A stretch of 64,000 bases of DNA. Source: an uncultured Bacteroidia bacterium (GTDB lineage Bacteria; Bacteroidota; Bacteroidia; Bacteroidales; Prolixibacteraceae). The stretch lies in NCBI GenBank assembly GCA_903923905.1, contig CAIXZH010000106.1, positions 27,773-91,772 on the forward strand, written 5' to 3'. Positions 17,801-27,478 of the stretch are shown one piece after another. Both the position numbers and the translations under genes were made by a program. The notes below the pieces were generated by a model. That model made no database searches and was not told the origin of the DNA. It worked only from the letters and a program-made list of their open reading frames with translations. Numbering within the stretch: position 1 is the first letter of the stretch; every line of letters begins with the position of its first letter.

Positions 17801-19553
17801 TCTAAATCAGGTACAGGAGAATACGGAGAAAAAAACTTCCAATCTCACATCTCTGGGTAAATTGGTGGCGCTTATTGGTGAAGAGCGCCGAAACCTTATC
17901 ATTGCATTTGGGGCCATTCTTTTGAATGCCGTGCTAAGTTTACTTGGGCCTTATTTGATCGGACACACGATTGACACCTATATTCAAACGCGTCAATATC
18001 ATGGGGTGATGGTGTTCGCAGCTATTCTGCTGTTACTTTACCTGGTAGCATATATAATAAATTACATCCAGATGCTCATGATGGGCGGCATTGGACAGCG
18101 GATGCTCTTTAGTCTGCGCAATGCAGTATTTAATAAACTTCAGGAGCTCCCTGTCGACTTCTTCAATCAGAATAAAGCGGGCGATCTTATTTCACGCATT
18201 AATAACGACACAGACAAGGTTAACCAGTTCTTTTCGCAATCATTAATGCAGTTTATTGGGAGTATTTTCACCATGGCAGGGGCAGGGATATTCTTATTAA
18301 GTATAAATTTCCGGTTAGGTTTGGCTGCCCTTTCACCGGCACTACTGGTTTGGATTTTCACTAAAATTATATCACCCTGGGTAAAACGCAAAAATGCAGC
18401 CAGCATGAAAAGCACCGGGGGTTTAAGTGCCGAGATACAGGAGAGTCTTGCCAACTTTAAAGTGATTATTGCCTTTAATCGCCGGGACTATTTTCGTAAA
18501 CGTTTTGAAGAGGCCAACGGGGAAAATTATGCCAAGTCTATCCAGACTGGCATAGCCAATAATATCTTTATGCCGGTATATACCCTGGCAGCCAATATCG
18601 GACAGTTAATTGTTTTGCTTTTGGGAATTTATCTAATTGTTCAGGGGCAATTTACAATTGGGTTACTGATCAGCTTTATTGCTTATGTGACTAATTTTTA
18701 CAACCCTTTGAGACAACTTGCGGCTTTATGGGCCAACTTTCAGGTGGCATTGGCTGGTTGGGACCGGATTTCTCAGTTATTATCATTGGAAACAAACCTG
18801 CATATAATCGGAAATGCCAAGAGTGAAACAAGTAAATCATTTCTTCATTTCAGGAATGTTTCATTCAGATATCCGGGAGGAAAAGATGTTTTGCACAAGG
18901 TAAACTTCGAACTTGAACGAGGTAAAACATATGCCTTTGTAGGACCGACTGGTGGAGGCAAAACAACTACCGCATCGCTCATTTCAAGATTATACGATAC
19001 CACCAAAGGGACAATATTGTTAGATAAAAGGGATATCCGTTCGTATACCCCGGAAGAGCGTAGCCGAAAAATTGGATTTATCCTTCAGGAGCCGTTTCTG
19101 TTTTCCGGTACTGTTAGAGACAACATTCTCTATGGAAATTCCGGATATATGAACTTTTCAGACGAACAACTCTCAGGGGCCATTCTGGAAGCCGGACTTG
19201 AGGGCTTAGTAGAACGATTTGATCAGGGTCTGAACACCCTGGTACAAACAACTGGCGATGGTATTAGCTTAGGACAAAAACAACTCATTGCATTTATCCG
19301 GGCTGTTCTTCGGAAACCCGAGTTGTTGATTTTGGATGAAGCAACTGCAAATATTGATACGGTTACCGAACAATTACTGGACAATATTCTTAAGAAACTC
19401 CCTGAGTCAACCACACAGGTAATCATAGCCCACCGATTAAATACCATTGAGAATGCTGATGAGATCTTTTTTGTAAACTCGGGAGAGATTATCCCGGCCG
19501 GTTCCTTCAACGAAGCGGTTGACATGTTACTTCACGGTAAAAATGAATCCTGA
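17790..19553 (+). CDS. ABC exporter half-transporter, subunit B (catalytic half)
   Basis: About 587 residues from the ATG at 17790, which overlaps the preceding stop by 11 bases and suggests coupled translation; an in-frame ATG at 17751 would add 13 residues. Permease domain about 25-310, ATPase about 330-585 with Walker A GPTGGGKTT, full Walker B LLILDEA, and H-loop IIAHRL. The signature is degenerate (ISLGQKQ instead of LSGGQ). Paired with subunit A this yields one active ATP site (B Walker motifs with A signature) and one degenerate site, the standard arrangement in heterodimeric multidrug exporters. Confidence 0.93.
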   Translation: MNYNLNQVQENTEKKTSNLTSLGKLVALIGEERRNLIIAFGAILLNAVLSLLGPYLIGHTIDTYIQTRQYHGVMVFAAILLLLYLVAYIINYIQMLMMGGIGQRMLFSLRNAVFNKLQELPVDFFNQNKAGDLISRINNDTDKVNQFFSQSLMQFIGSIFTMAGAGIFLLSINFRLGLAALSPALLVWIFTKIISPWVKRKNAASMKSTGGLSAEIQESLANFKVIIAFNRRDYFRKRFEEANGENYAKSIQTGIANNIFMPVYTLAANIGQLIVLLLGIYLIVQGQFTIGLLISFIAYVTNFYNPLRQLAALWANFQVALAGWDRISQLLSLETNLHIIGNAKSETSKSFLHFRNVSFRYPGGKDVLHKVNFELERGKTYAFVGPTGGGKTTTASLISRLYDTTKGTILLDKRDIRSYTPEERSRKIGFILQEPFLFSGTVRDNILYGNSGYMNFSDEQLSGAILEAGLEGLVERFDQGLNTLVQTTGDGISLGQKQLIAFIRAVLRKPELLILDEATANIDTVTEQLLDNILKKLPESTTQVIIAHRLNTIENADEIFFVNSGEIIPAGSFNEAVDMLLHGKNES

Positions 19554-19570
19554 TATCCTCAATAAAGAAG

Positions 19571-19606
19571 AGCCGCCCCATTGATGTGAGACGGCTACTG
19601 ATTCTT
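19571..19606 (+). terminator. Likely terminator between convergent operons
   Basis: AGCCG (19571-19575) and CGGCT (19592-19596) form a short GC stem separated by 16 bases and followed by a T-rich stretch (ATTCTTTGCTTTT). It sits 18 bases after the exporter stop and before the convergent ABC-2 permease end at 19623. The stem is short, so the call is tentative. Confidence 0.4.
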
Positions 19607-19622
19607 TGCTTTTCAAGCATAC

Positions 19623-20681
19623 TTATCTTGCCCGGATCTCCCTTCTCATGAAAGAGACATAGGACAAAACAAAGCAGAGAACTGTTGCTGCAATAAGACC
19701 CGTAACCTGGGGCCAGACGAGTAACAAACTCTGTCCAAGCGGCAGCGGCCCAGGAATGGTTCCATAAACCTGCTCCATTGTCAATGGCCCAACGCTTCGA
19801 ACAGACGGCATTAACAAAGTCGTTGTGGCCTCACTGAAAAGCTGATTGGGCATTAATCTTAACAAACCTATTTTTAATCCTTCAAATCTGACAATCTGAG
19901 ATGCTGCAGCGTACTGAGATGGTGCAAAAAACTTGATAATCAAATTAATTATCATTCTGTAGAATACCGAGAAAAATAGCCAGACTGCAATACCTGCGAG
20001 GGCAGAGGTTGCCGGCTGCCTGAAACTAACCGAAAACAATAGAGACAAATTCAACCAAAAAGCTACATAAAAGATGCTTAGCACGATAAAAAACACAATT
20101 CGCAGAAACTCTTCGGAAGTTGGCGGAATCCCTATTGTAATCAATCCAAAACCAATTACCAGAAAACCCAGCGCAAAAAACATAACGCTTATAACGATTA
20201 AAGCCGCCAGAAATTTGGCGTTTAGCAAATAATCACGATAAATTGGTTGGGAAAGAATACGGCTCAGTGTGCCATTATTTTGTTCCGAGTTTATGGCATC
20301 AAATCCAAGGCTTATACCAAGTAGTGGCCCCAGAAAGCTTATAAAAACAAAAAATGAGGGGAGGGTACCATCAGATATTGTAAACAGTTTCAAAAAGAAA
20401 AATGTCCCTTCCGGATCGTTCGGCTTTATTGCCTTATCAATGTTCGATAATGCTGTATACATCGAACCAAGGCATGTTAAAGCGATAATTGCAATTAGAA
20501 TCAGGAAACGAAGGCTTCTCACATGATCGGCCACCTCTTTTTTTACAATAACCCTGAATGGATGGAGAATTGCATTATCCTCATTGCCGGGTATAAACCT
20601 TTTGAAGCCTAAAAAAAGGCCATTTGTTCTATTAAGCCAGGTTTCATAGAGATTGTGTGGGGGGGGGGTCGGATTATTCAT
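19623..20681 (-). CDS. ABC-2 type permease
   Basis: About 352 residues with six hydrophobic segments (near FLILIAIIALTCLGSMY, FFVFISFLGPLLGISLGFDA, LAALIVISVMFFALGFLVIG, IVFFIVLSIFYVAFWLNL, ALAGIAVWLFFSVFY and GLIAATVLCFVLSYV). The motif GFDAINSEQNNGTLSRILSQPIYR is characteristic of ABC-2/NosY-like permeases. The chosen ATG (20679-20681) overlaps the ATPase stop by 8 bases and has AAGGAGG 8 bases upstream; a longer frame from 20729 lacks that support. Codons 5-8 contain a run of ten C residues (20659-20668), a possible slippage site. Confidence 0.9.
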   Translation of the reverse strand: MNNPTPPPHNLYETWLNRTNGLFLGFKRFIPGNEDNAILHPFRVIVKKEVADHVRSLRFLILIAIIALTCLGSMYTALSNIDKAIKPNDPEGTFFFLKLFTISDGTLPSFFVFISFLGPLLGISLGFDAINSEQNNGTLSRILSQPIYRDYLLNAKFLAALIVISVMFFALGFLVIGFGLITIGIPPTSEEFLRIVFFIVLSIFYVAFWLNLSLLFSVSFRQPATSALAGIAVWLFFSVFYRMIINLIIKFFAPSQYAAASQIVRFEGLKIGLLRLMPNQLFSEATTTLLMPSVRSVGPLTMEQVYGTIPGPLPLGQSLLLVWPQVTGLIAATVLCFVLSYVSFMRREIRAR

Positions 20682-21660
20682 GATTTTCGCCTCCTTCGAA
20701 ATAGCGGTAGTAAATATCATTGAGTCCATATTCTTTCTTATTCAGATAGTTTAATCCAGCACCAGATTCAATAATTGCCCGTGCAATTTCATGCGTAGCA
20801 TCGTGCGCACAAGCGATTTGATAAAAATCCTCTTTAGGATTGACCGCAGAGATCCCTCCAATTTTTCTCAAAACCATCATTACCCGGTCTGATGAAGTGC
20901 TTAGAGCAGATTGATCAGATGAACCAGGGTCAAGCATCGAGAAACCGACCTCAATAACAAATGGACTTTGGGCAAATAGTTTCTTCGACAAGGTTTGGAT
21001 ATCGCCTTCGGCAATCAATTTACCGGAGATAAATAATCCTACTCTATCGCAAACCTGCTGAACATGATGCAGATCGTGTGATGAAAAAAGGACAGTAAGA
21101 CCGTCTTCTCTGCACAGATCAACGATTAAGTCCAGGAACTCACGCACTCCGGTGGGATCCAGACCTAATGTAGGTTCATCCAGAATAATTACCTCGGGGT
21201 TTTTGACCAATACGTCTGCCAGTCCAAGTCGCTGCAGCATTCCGCGCGAATATTTACCGGTGCTTTTTTCAGACGAGGATGACAAACCTACCCTATCCAA
21301 AAGCTGCATTACCTTGAGTTTTGCTTCCTTACCGGAAAGTTGGTTTAACCGGGCGGTAAACATCAGATTTTCAAAACCACTCCGGTTATAATAAAATCCG
21401 ACGTCTTCAGGTAAATAACCAACCCGGCTTTTTACCGCAATTGGATTAGTTGTCGGATCAATCCCGCAAACCCAGGCTGATCCTGATGTCGGCTCTGTTA
21501 ATCCAAGCAACATAAGGATCGTGGTTGACTTGCCAGCCCCGTTTGGTCCAAGCAAGCCAAATATTTCACCTTTCCGCACGCTTAGATTGAGATTATTGAC
21601 TGCTGTAAATGATCCATACCGTTTGGTAAGATCAACCAGTTCGATAATATTACCGTCCAC
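20674..21660 (-). CDS. ABC transporter ATP-binding protein of the ABC-2 system
   Basis: 328 residues with Walker A GPNGAGKST, Q-loop GYLPEDVGFY, signature YSRGMLQRLGLADVL, Walker B VIILDEPTLGLD and H-loop FSSHDLHHV; the C-terminal 100 residues are the variable tail common to NosF/CcmA-like ATPases. The start is a GTG at 21658-21660 supported by AAGGAGG six bases upstream, which itself overlaps the stop of the NEW3 gene. It powers the permease encoded downstream. Confidence 0.93.
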   Translation of the reverse strand: MDGNIIELVDLTKRYGSFTAVNNLNLSVRKGEIFGLLGPNGAGKSTTILMLLGLTEPTSGSAWVCGIDPTTNPIAVKSRVGYLPEDVGFYYNRSGFENLMFTARLNQLSGKEAKLKVMQLLDRVGLSSSSEKSTGKYSRGMLQRLGLADVLVKNPEVIILDEPTLGLDPTGVREFLDLIVDLCREDGLTVLFSSHDLHHVQQVCDRVGLFISGKLIAEGDIQTLSKKLFAQSPFVIEVGFSMLDPGSSDQSALSTSSDRVMMVLRKIGGISAVNPKEDFYQIACAHDATHEIARAIIESGAGLNYLNKKEYGLNDIYYRYFEGGENHE

Positions 21661-21663
21661 GGA

Positions 21664-22815
21664 TTACCTCCTTCCATATTTACGGAACAGATAATAGACG
21701 CTACCCAGAGCGACAAGTATAACCAACACCCCAATCCAACCCCAAAGCATTGGTGTTTCGACAGAGATTCTGAAGGATACTTTGGAAGAGGTTTCCGGTG
21801 TTTTGGCATCGATATTGGTTAGGTAATCTCCGGGAATTGCCTTATTGTCTGCCTTTAGGGTGGCAAAAACCTGTGCGGATTTACCCGGCTGAAGCAGGTC
21901 TACTTTTTTAGGATCGAAAGTGACATCCCAGTTGACCGGTGCAGTAAATTGCAGCGTAATATCTCTGAGCTCGGATGAACCGGTGTTCTTAAGCAAAAGT
22001 TCAACCCGTTTCGAATCACCGGCAATAATATTGGTACTCAGCAAACCAGCAGGAGTAGTCAGTTCCATGGAATAAGAACCCCTTATCACTACCTCCAGAT
22101 CAAGGATTGCGGTTGAACTGTTGGTTGTAGCACTAACCGGAATTTTATACTTACCAGCTTCAATTTTCTCAGGTGGTTTTACTTCGATAATTACAGGGGT
22201 AGTGGAGTTGGCCTCAGGGTTTACAGAGGTTACCTGCTGATTGCTTACCTTAAAGGTTACATTCCATCCCCGCGGGGCATCAGCCATTAAAGCATATAGT
22301 TGTTTATCGGCTGTACGATTCTTCAAGACTGCACTGAAAGTAAAACTGGAATTGGAATGCCCTTCCATATTCGATTGCCCGGTTGTAAATTCGGTCTTAA
22401 AGGTTCCCTGCTCTGATATGTTTATAACCAGGGGCATTGAATCAAATCCACCGGCAATAACCTTAAAAGGATAGTTTCCTTTATTGACTTTCAAGGGGAT
22501 CTCAACTTTAAGCGAGAAACTCTTTTTCTCACCGGGAAGTACCGAGAGTTGCCGGATAGTCCACCCTCCGGATTTTATGACGTAATTCCATCCCCTGGGT
22601 ATTCCCGTGACAGAAATATCTACATTTTTAAGTTCCTTGCTTTTATTGATTACATCGATTGCATAATCAACAGACTCCCCTGGGGGAACGGATATTTTCG
22701 TATAGGGCGTGTACAAATTCACGCTTTCATCCGCTTGAATGGCGTAATTGTTAAACCATAAAATCCCAAGTAACAGGGATAATAACAGTCTTAACCTTTT
22801 AATTTGTGCTGACAT
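21664..22815 (-). CDS. NEW3-domain membrane-anchored protein of the ABC-2 operon
   Basis: 383 residues: a signal peptide (about 1-28), three consecutive Ig-like NEW3 domains (pattern PGESVDYAIDVINKS...VTGIPRGWNYVIKSGG repeated near 40, 150 and 255), one C-terminal membrane helix (WGWIGVLVILVALGSVYYLF) and a basic tail. It is therefore an extracytoplasmic domain string anchored in a membrane. Proteins of this type accompany ABC-2 transporters in many bacteria; a role in presenting or coupling an exported substrate is inferred. AAGGAGG lies 8 bases before the ATG. First gene of the three-gene operon. Confidence 0.88.
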   Translation of the reverse strand: MSAQIKRLRLLLSLLLGILWFNNYAIQADESVNLYTPYTKISVPPGESVDYAIDVINKSKELKNVDISVTGIPRGWNYVIKSGGWTIRQLSVLPGEKKSFSLKVEIPLKVNKGNYPFKVIAGGFDSMPLVINISEQGTFKTEFTTGQSNMEGHSNSSFTFSAVLKNRTADKQLYALMADAPRGWNVTFKVSNQQVTSVNPEANSTTPVIIEVKPPEKIEAGKYKIPVSATTNSSTAILDLEVVIRGSYSMELTTPAGLLSTNIIAGDSKRVELLLKNTGSSELRDITLQFTAPVNWDVTFDPKKVDLLQPGKSAQVFATLKADNKAIPGDYLTNIDAKTPETSSKVSFRISVETPMLWGWIGVLVILVALGSVYYLFRKYGRR

Positions 22816-22859
22816 GTAAAAATCCTCCTTAATTAGTTAATAATTTAAAATACGGGAGG

Positions 22860-22922
22860 CAAAAATAAAAATTTTGTAAAAAAATCAAAAGTCAAATTAT
22901 TACATTTTTTTGACTTTTTGAT
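22860..22922 (-). promoter_or_regulatory. Promoter of the NEW3/ABC-2 operon overlapped by an inverted repeat
   Basis: On the minus strand the -33 box TTTG (22889-22886) and -7 box TATTTTTG (22867-22860) are spaced by 18 bases. An inverted repeat, ATCAAAAGTCAAA (22884-22896) and TTTGACTTTTTGAT (22909-22922), is perfect apart from one extra T and covers the -33 box, as expected for an operator. The remaining bases up to 23101 show no other feature. Confidence 0.5.
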
Positions 22923-23101
22923 ATTTGTTGATTGGTTGAATTAAGGATTAGTTTCGAATCCGGCAAACCCTGAAAATAAAACGCAACAAATTTTATATCA
23001 GCAATTTGATTCCATAATAATATCTCGGGCCAAACAATTTTGAGTCAAACCTGATGAGTTTTAACCAATGGGAACGGCTAATTTAATATTTGTGCCATAA
23101 A

Positions 23102-25456
23102 TTAATCGGTCTGTTTTGACGGAATTGTAAACCGGAAAATACTTCCTCTCCCCTCTTCACTTTCCACCCACAACATCCCATCATGCTTTTCAATGAAATC
23201 CTTGCAGATGATCAACCCCAAACCTGTGCTTGATTCCCCTTCAGTCCCCTTTCTGGCTGTATTTACATCAATTAAAAAAAGGTTATCCACGATATATTTA
23301 CTCATTCCGATACCATTATCACGAACTGAAATTTCCACCTTGTTTCCATCAGCTGACTTTGCAGACACAATTATCTTACCTCCTTTGGGAGTAAACTTCA
23401 CTGCATTGTTAGTTATATTCCGAATTATACTTCCAAACATAGTGGGATCTGAATAAACCAGCAAATCATCCGGGATATCAAACGCAATTTCAATCTCCTT
23501 TTTTGCAGCTGCTTCAATGCTTAGGTTTAAACTCTCATCTATTCTGGGGCGCAATAGAAATATTACAGGATCAAAATTGGTAAAGCCTCTTTGCATATAT
23601 GACCATTCCAACAGATTTTCAAGCAAATTGTATAAATTATTGACCGACTTATGAAGAACTATCGATATTTTCTGAATCTCATTGTGAGTCAAACTGGGCA
23701 AGTCATTGGCCATTGCCTCTGTCAGCCCGAGAATTCCGCTGAAAGGGCTTCGCAGATCATGGGCAATAATGGAAAATAACTTGTCCTTTTCTGCATTGAG
23801 TTTAACTAATTGTTCAGTTTTGATGTTTAGTTCTTTTTCTATCTTTTTACGCAAAGTAATATCATGACCTATCGTAGAGGCACCTATAATTTCACCATCC
23901 CAGCTTTTTATCGGAGAAACGGATATTGATACCTTAATGAGTTGTCCGTCTTTCCGTTGACGATCGGTTTCAAATTGTTCAAGAGAGATTCCTGTTTTTA
24001 TCTTTTTAAGAATTTGAATCATTTGATTATCAGAACCTGTAGGAGACAATTTGGAAATTGGCTGACCAATCATTTCTGAGGCACAATAACCATAAACTAA
24101 TTCGGCCCCGCTATTCCAGCTCGTGATAATTCCATCCAGGGTTTTACTTATAATAATTGCGTTAGAGGAGGCCACCAGAGCCGCAAAATGAGATAACTTT
24201 TGTTCCTCAATTTTCCGGTCAGTGACATCCAGAAATGAAGCCAATATTTTCCCATTCCATAATATTGTAGCCGATATAGTTACATACCTTACACCCCCAT
24301 TGCTATTATAAAATGTAAATTCGAAACTATTGGGGCCAGCTAGTAGTTGTTGATTATATTCTGTTAATCGTTCCTGGTCCTGAGTTGATATTTGTTTTGT
24401 CCAGCTTTTACCAATCACCTCTTCCTTTCTATAACCAGTCATCTTACAATATTGGTCATTAACCATAGCCAGGGTTGTATCCTGTTCGATTACCGCGATT
24501 GCTGCTGAGTTATTTTCAAAAATTTTGCGAAAATTCTCTTCGCTTTCACTTATCTTCTCTTCTGCCTTTTTAAGAGCTGTAAAATTTTTATCAATTGAAG
24601 TACCCATTGAACGGGAGATCGAAAATATAACGATTCCTGATATCAGGAGTACCAAAATGGTGGAGATGCCGTTTATCAGTCCAAAAGAACTGCCAAAATT
24701 CCCGGAATACAGGGATAGCAGAAACCCTTGTAATTGGGACAAAATAAATATCGCAGGAATCATGATTCGTAACAATCTTGCTCTGACAGCACTTCCTGTA
24801 AAATATTTGATGGGATAAGCTTCTTTCCCTGCCGCAATTAGCAGTCCAATAGAGGATATTACAAATAAGAGCGCAGTGAGCAATGCCATTGGGATTGTAG
24901 AGCCTCCGTAGAGAACTGGAACACCGTAGGCATAGCCAACAATTACAACGTATCCTATGAAGAGAGTCAGAGCACTAAAAATGACTGAAATTTGTTTTGA
25001 TTTGCGCAAGAGCATCAAAAGCGATGCGGATATTAAGATAAAACAAATGGCCGAAAGAAATGACATAGTACCGGCCTTGATATTTTCCACCATGACAGAT
25101 TGCAACCCCAGGAAATTTCTTAGGTTATAGGTGTTTCCGGTTCCAATATCACCAAGTATCAGTAATGAACCAATTAGTATTAAAGCCCCAACCGAGTTGA
25201 TCGCTATATGTATTGCTTTGTTTTTGAACCCTTGTGAATGGAATGTAAATGCAGTACCAAATAGAAGAAACAATAGCGCGGTCTCGTCAGCCATTGGAAT
25301 AAGCTTTTGTCCGGGGCTGATATAGTTAAAAACCCCAAAAGACCATAATATCAGTATTAATCCTCCTGTTGATGCAGTAAAAGTGCCACAGACCAGCATA
25401 GTAAGCTCAGCCCATTTATCCGCTCTTTGTTCATTTTCAGGATGAAATTTAAGCAT
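23102..25456 (-). CDS. Multi-PAS membrane sensor histidine kinase
   Basis: 784 residues. About eight hydrophobic segments fill residues 15-285, giving a 7-8 helix membrane sensor module with no recognised ligand. Two PAS domains follow (about 308-420, with NDQYCKMTGYRKEEVIGKSW, and about 432-545, with GAELVYGYCASEMIGQPISKL), then HisKA (FSIIAHDLRSPFSGILGLTEAM) and HATPase (RDNGIGMSKYIV, STGLGLIICKDF). No regulator is adjacent, so its partner is elsewhere. It is transcribed alone from the promoter at 25519-25549. Confidence 0.92.
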   Translation of the reverse strand: MLKFHPENEQRADKWAELTMLVCGTFTASTGGLILILWSFGVFNYISPGQKLIPMADETALLFLLFGTAFTFHSQGFKNKAIHIAINSVGALILIGSLLILGDIGTGNTYNLRNFLGLQSVMVENIKAGTMSFLSAICFILISASLLMLLRKSKQISVIFSALTLFIGYVVIVGYAYGVPVLYGGSTIPMALLTALLFVISSIGLLIAAGKEAYPIKYFTGSAVRARLLRIMIPAIFILSQLQGFLLSLYSGNFGSSFGLINGISTILVLLISGIVIFSISRSMGTSIDKNFTALKKAEEKISESEENFRKIFENNSAAIAVIEQDTTLAMVNDQYCKMTGYRKEEVIGKSWTKQISTQDQERLTEYNQQLLAGPNSFEFTFYNSNGGVRYVTISATILWNGKILASFLDVTDRKIEEQKLSHFAALVASSNAIIISKTLDGIITSWNSGAELVYGYCASEMIGQPISKLSPTGSDNQMIQILKKIKTGISLEQFETDRQRKDGQLIKVSISVSPIKSWDGEIIGASTIGHDITLRKKIEKELNIKTEQLVKLNAEKDKLFSIIAHDLRSPFSGILGLTEAMANDLPSLTHNEIQKISIVLHKSVNNLYNLLENLLEWSYMQRGFTNFDPVIFLLRPRIDESLNLSIEAAAKKEIEIAFDIPDDLLVYSDPTMFGSIIRNITNNAVKFTPKGGKIIVSAKSADGNKVEISVRDNGIGMSKYIVDNLFLIDVNTARKGTEGESSTGLGLIICKDFIEKHDGMLWVESEEGRGSIFRFTIPSKQTD

Positions 25457-25518
25457 CGTTTTAATTTTAATGTACCATTCGAATGTTGACCAGGAATGAA
25501 AAGTTTAGGTGACCGATA

Positions 25519-25549
25519 CAAACGTACGAAACACAATATTCAATACAAA
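25519..25549 (-). promoter_or_regulatory. Promoter of the PAS kinase gene
   Basis: On the minus strand TTTG at 25549-25546 and TACGTTTG at 25526-25519 are separated by 19 bases, matching the Bacteroidota -33/-7 consensus. The predicted start of transcription near 25512 would leave a leader of about 56 bases before the ATG. Confidence 0.6.
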
Positions 25550-25654
25550 ATTTAAATGGCTTAAATAGCTTAATTTAGGGAGGTGATTACAAAGATCGAT
25601 TCCTCTCTTTTGGGCTTGACAGGGATGGGTCAGGAAAGTCAGATTGAACCCAAA

Positions 25655-26692
25655 TTATCTGTATTTTGCAATAAAGTCGTTGACCTCATTACAAAATAAA
25701 ACTTCGTCCTGGAACATTAAATTGTGGCCACTTACTGGGGAAATTACCATTTTTTTTTCAGCTGCAGTAATCCGGTTCAAAATATCCTCCCCAAGCTCCT
25801 TAGGACATATAAAATCATATTCCCCATATAGCAATAATGTTGGGGTGACCACTTTATAAAGCAAAGATGAAAATTGAGTTTTAGCTAACGCAGCGTTAAA
25901 ACCTGCATTTCCTGAATATAGGTAATTGAATAAAATAGATGTGATTGGTAAATCATCCTCTATTGAAATTGCCTCCATTGCAGCTATAAGATTAAATTGA
26001 TTAACTTCCGGAATATAGGTTTCTGCTTTTTCTGCATAATTCTCCAGCTGATCAGATTCTTTAAGCGTGAAATTACCCGGATGGGCATTGCAATAGCTTA
26101 TAATCAGCTGCCAATCTGAAACATGTTTGTTCGAGTCAATCTGTTGCTGGCCCACCTTTAAAAGCATTAGTCTCGTAAGGGTATCGTTCAGTGGGTAATT
26201 ATGTGAACCATCCACCATAATCCAGCCTTTCACCATCGATTGATTTTGGTCGGTTGTCATAAATGAGGCGGTTAAAAGGCCTCCAAAACTATGTCCCAAA
26301 ATAAACACACTGGAGTTTTGTCCATACCTGTACTTAATGAGCTCAATAACCTTCTTAAGGTCATCGGTCATTTGAGGCAGGTTCAGGTTATTTCCGTTCG
26401 AATTTCCCTGAGATGCCCCTGCATTACGTTGATCCCAAAAAACAACGGCATATTTGTTCTCAATATTTTGGCTGATATATTGGGTATCATAAACAAAAGA
26501 TCCGGTACCCGGGCCGCCGTGAACAATAATCAGAAAAGTATGGCTTGCTGTATTTCCCTCCACCAATAAGCGCATTGAGGCCCCAGCATTTTCGAGATAA
26601 AAGGTTTCAAATACATTTGTTCCAATGGTAATCTTCTCTTTTTGGCAGGAGAAGAGCAGAAATAGCAGAAAACCTATGATTATACGTTGCAT
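25655..26692 (-). CDS. Alpha/beta hydrolase lipoprotein, proline iminopeptidase-like
   Basis: 345 residues from the ATG at 26690-26692. A lipoprotein signal ends in LFSC (Cys16). The oxyanion region HGGPGTGSF and the WDQRNAGAS motif are those of the proline iminopeptidase/tricorn-interacting branch; the nucleophile Ser135 is in LGHSFGG, the acid is in LLYGEYDFICP and the His in PVSGHNLMF. It should be a periplasmic or surface peptidase or esterase. It starts 4 bases after the preceding gene, so the two are likely cotranscribed. A longer frame from 26716 would overlap that gene and put residues before the signal peptide. Confidence 0.88.
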   Translation of the reverse strand: MQRIIIGFLLFLLFSCQKEKITIGTNVFETFYLENAGASMRLLVEGNTASHTFLIIVHGGPGTGSFVYDTQYISQNIENKYAVVFWDQRNAGASQGNSNGNNLNLPQMTDDLKKVIELIKYRYGQNSSVFILGHSFGGLLTASFMTTDQNQSMVKGWIMVDGSHNYPLNDTLTRLMLLKVGQQQIDSNKHVSDWQLIISYCNAHPGNFTLKESDQLENYAEKAETYIPEVNQFNLIAAMEAISIEDDLPITSILFNYLYSGNAGFNAALAKTQFSSLLYKVVTPTLLLYGEYDFICPKELGEDILNRITAAEKKMVISPVSGHNLMFQDEVLFCNEVNDFIAKYR

Positions 26693-26696
26693 CGCT

Positions 26697-27335
26697 TTAA
26701 AATTTTGACTTAACATGATGAAAGAAATGCAGCTTGTAAATTACTCCAATTTCCATCGCCGGTCTTAAATAGATCGTGCTGTTATAAGGATACAATGAAA
26801 GAAGGTTGAATTTATAAAAGAGCATAAAGGGTTTATGTCTTATTTTCGAAAAATCGTATCCGACTCCTCCGCCAATGGATAGAAGTGCATAATAATAACC
26901 GGCAAGCCTGACAACAGACACATTCCCGTTATTATCAACTTTGTAGGTAGTTCCCCCCAAAAAGGTACGGCTTAAGCCGATTTCAGGCGAAAATTCGGTG
27001 AAAAAACCTGTTGATTTCGTTCTTCTCATCGTCCAGCCTGCGGTAAAGTAAAAATTATCATGAAAATATGGGTGGTGATACCAACCCAAATTGGCCGAGA
27101 CAAATCGTTCCTTATCAAAATCCTTCATCTTTCCTGATTTTTTAGTTTTAACCACTTTAAACGATTTTACAGAATATTCTGCACCTAACCTGGCTCCCGG
27201 ATAAATGAGAGAACTGTTATAGGAAGCTTTCAGATTTAATGAATCGGATAATCTGCCGGGGGTATCAGTTCGGGCGAAACAGTATAAAACGATCGTTAAA
27301 AGGAATATCGTGAGACAGAATTTTCGAAGGTTCAT
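26697..27335 (-). CDS. Secreted protein of unknown function, probable outer-membrane barrel
   Basis: 212 residues with a signal peptide (about 1-21). The rest consists of alternating aromatic/polar strands (NLGWYHHPYFHDNFYFTAGWTMRR, GYYYALLSIGGGVGYDF, LRPAMEIGVIYKLHFFHH), typical of small outer-membrane barrels. No family was recognised. It precedes the alpha/beta hydrolase with a 4-base gap. Confidence 0.7.
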   Translation of the reverse strand: MNLRKFCLTIFLLTIVLYCFARTDTPGRLSDSLNLKASYNSSLIYPGARLGAEYSVKSFKVVKTKKSGKMKDFDKERFVSANLGWYHHPYFHDNFYFTAGWTMRRTKSTGFFTEFSPEIGLSRTFLGGTTYKVDNNGNVSVVRLAGYYYALLSIGGGVGYDFSKIRHKPFMLFYKFNLLSLYPYNSTIYLRPAMEIGVIYKLHFFHHVKSKF

Positions 27336-27478
27336 GGAGCTAAGTTAATAAAATTGTGTTGAATATGAAAACAAAATTGACCATTTGTCATACAAAATTT
27401 AATTACTTATTGTAACTTTAATCTATCTGCAGATTGCCATCTAAAATTGAATCATGTCAGGTATAAATTTATATCGCC

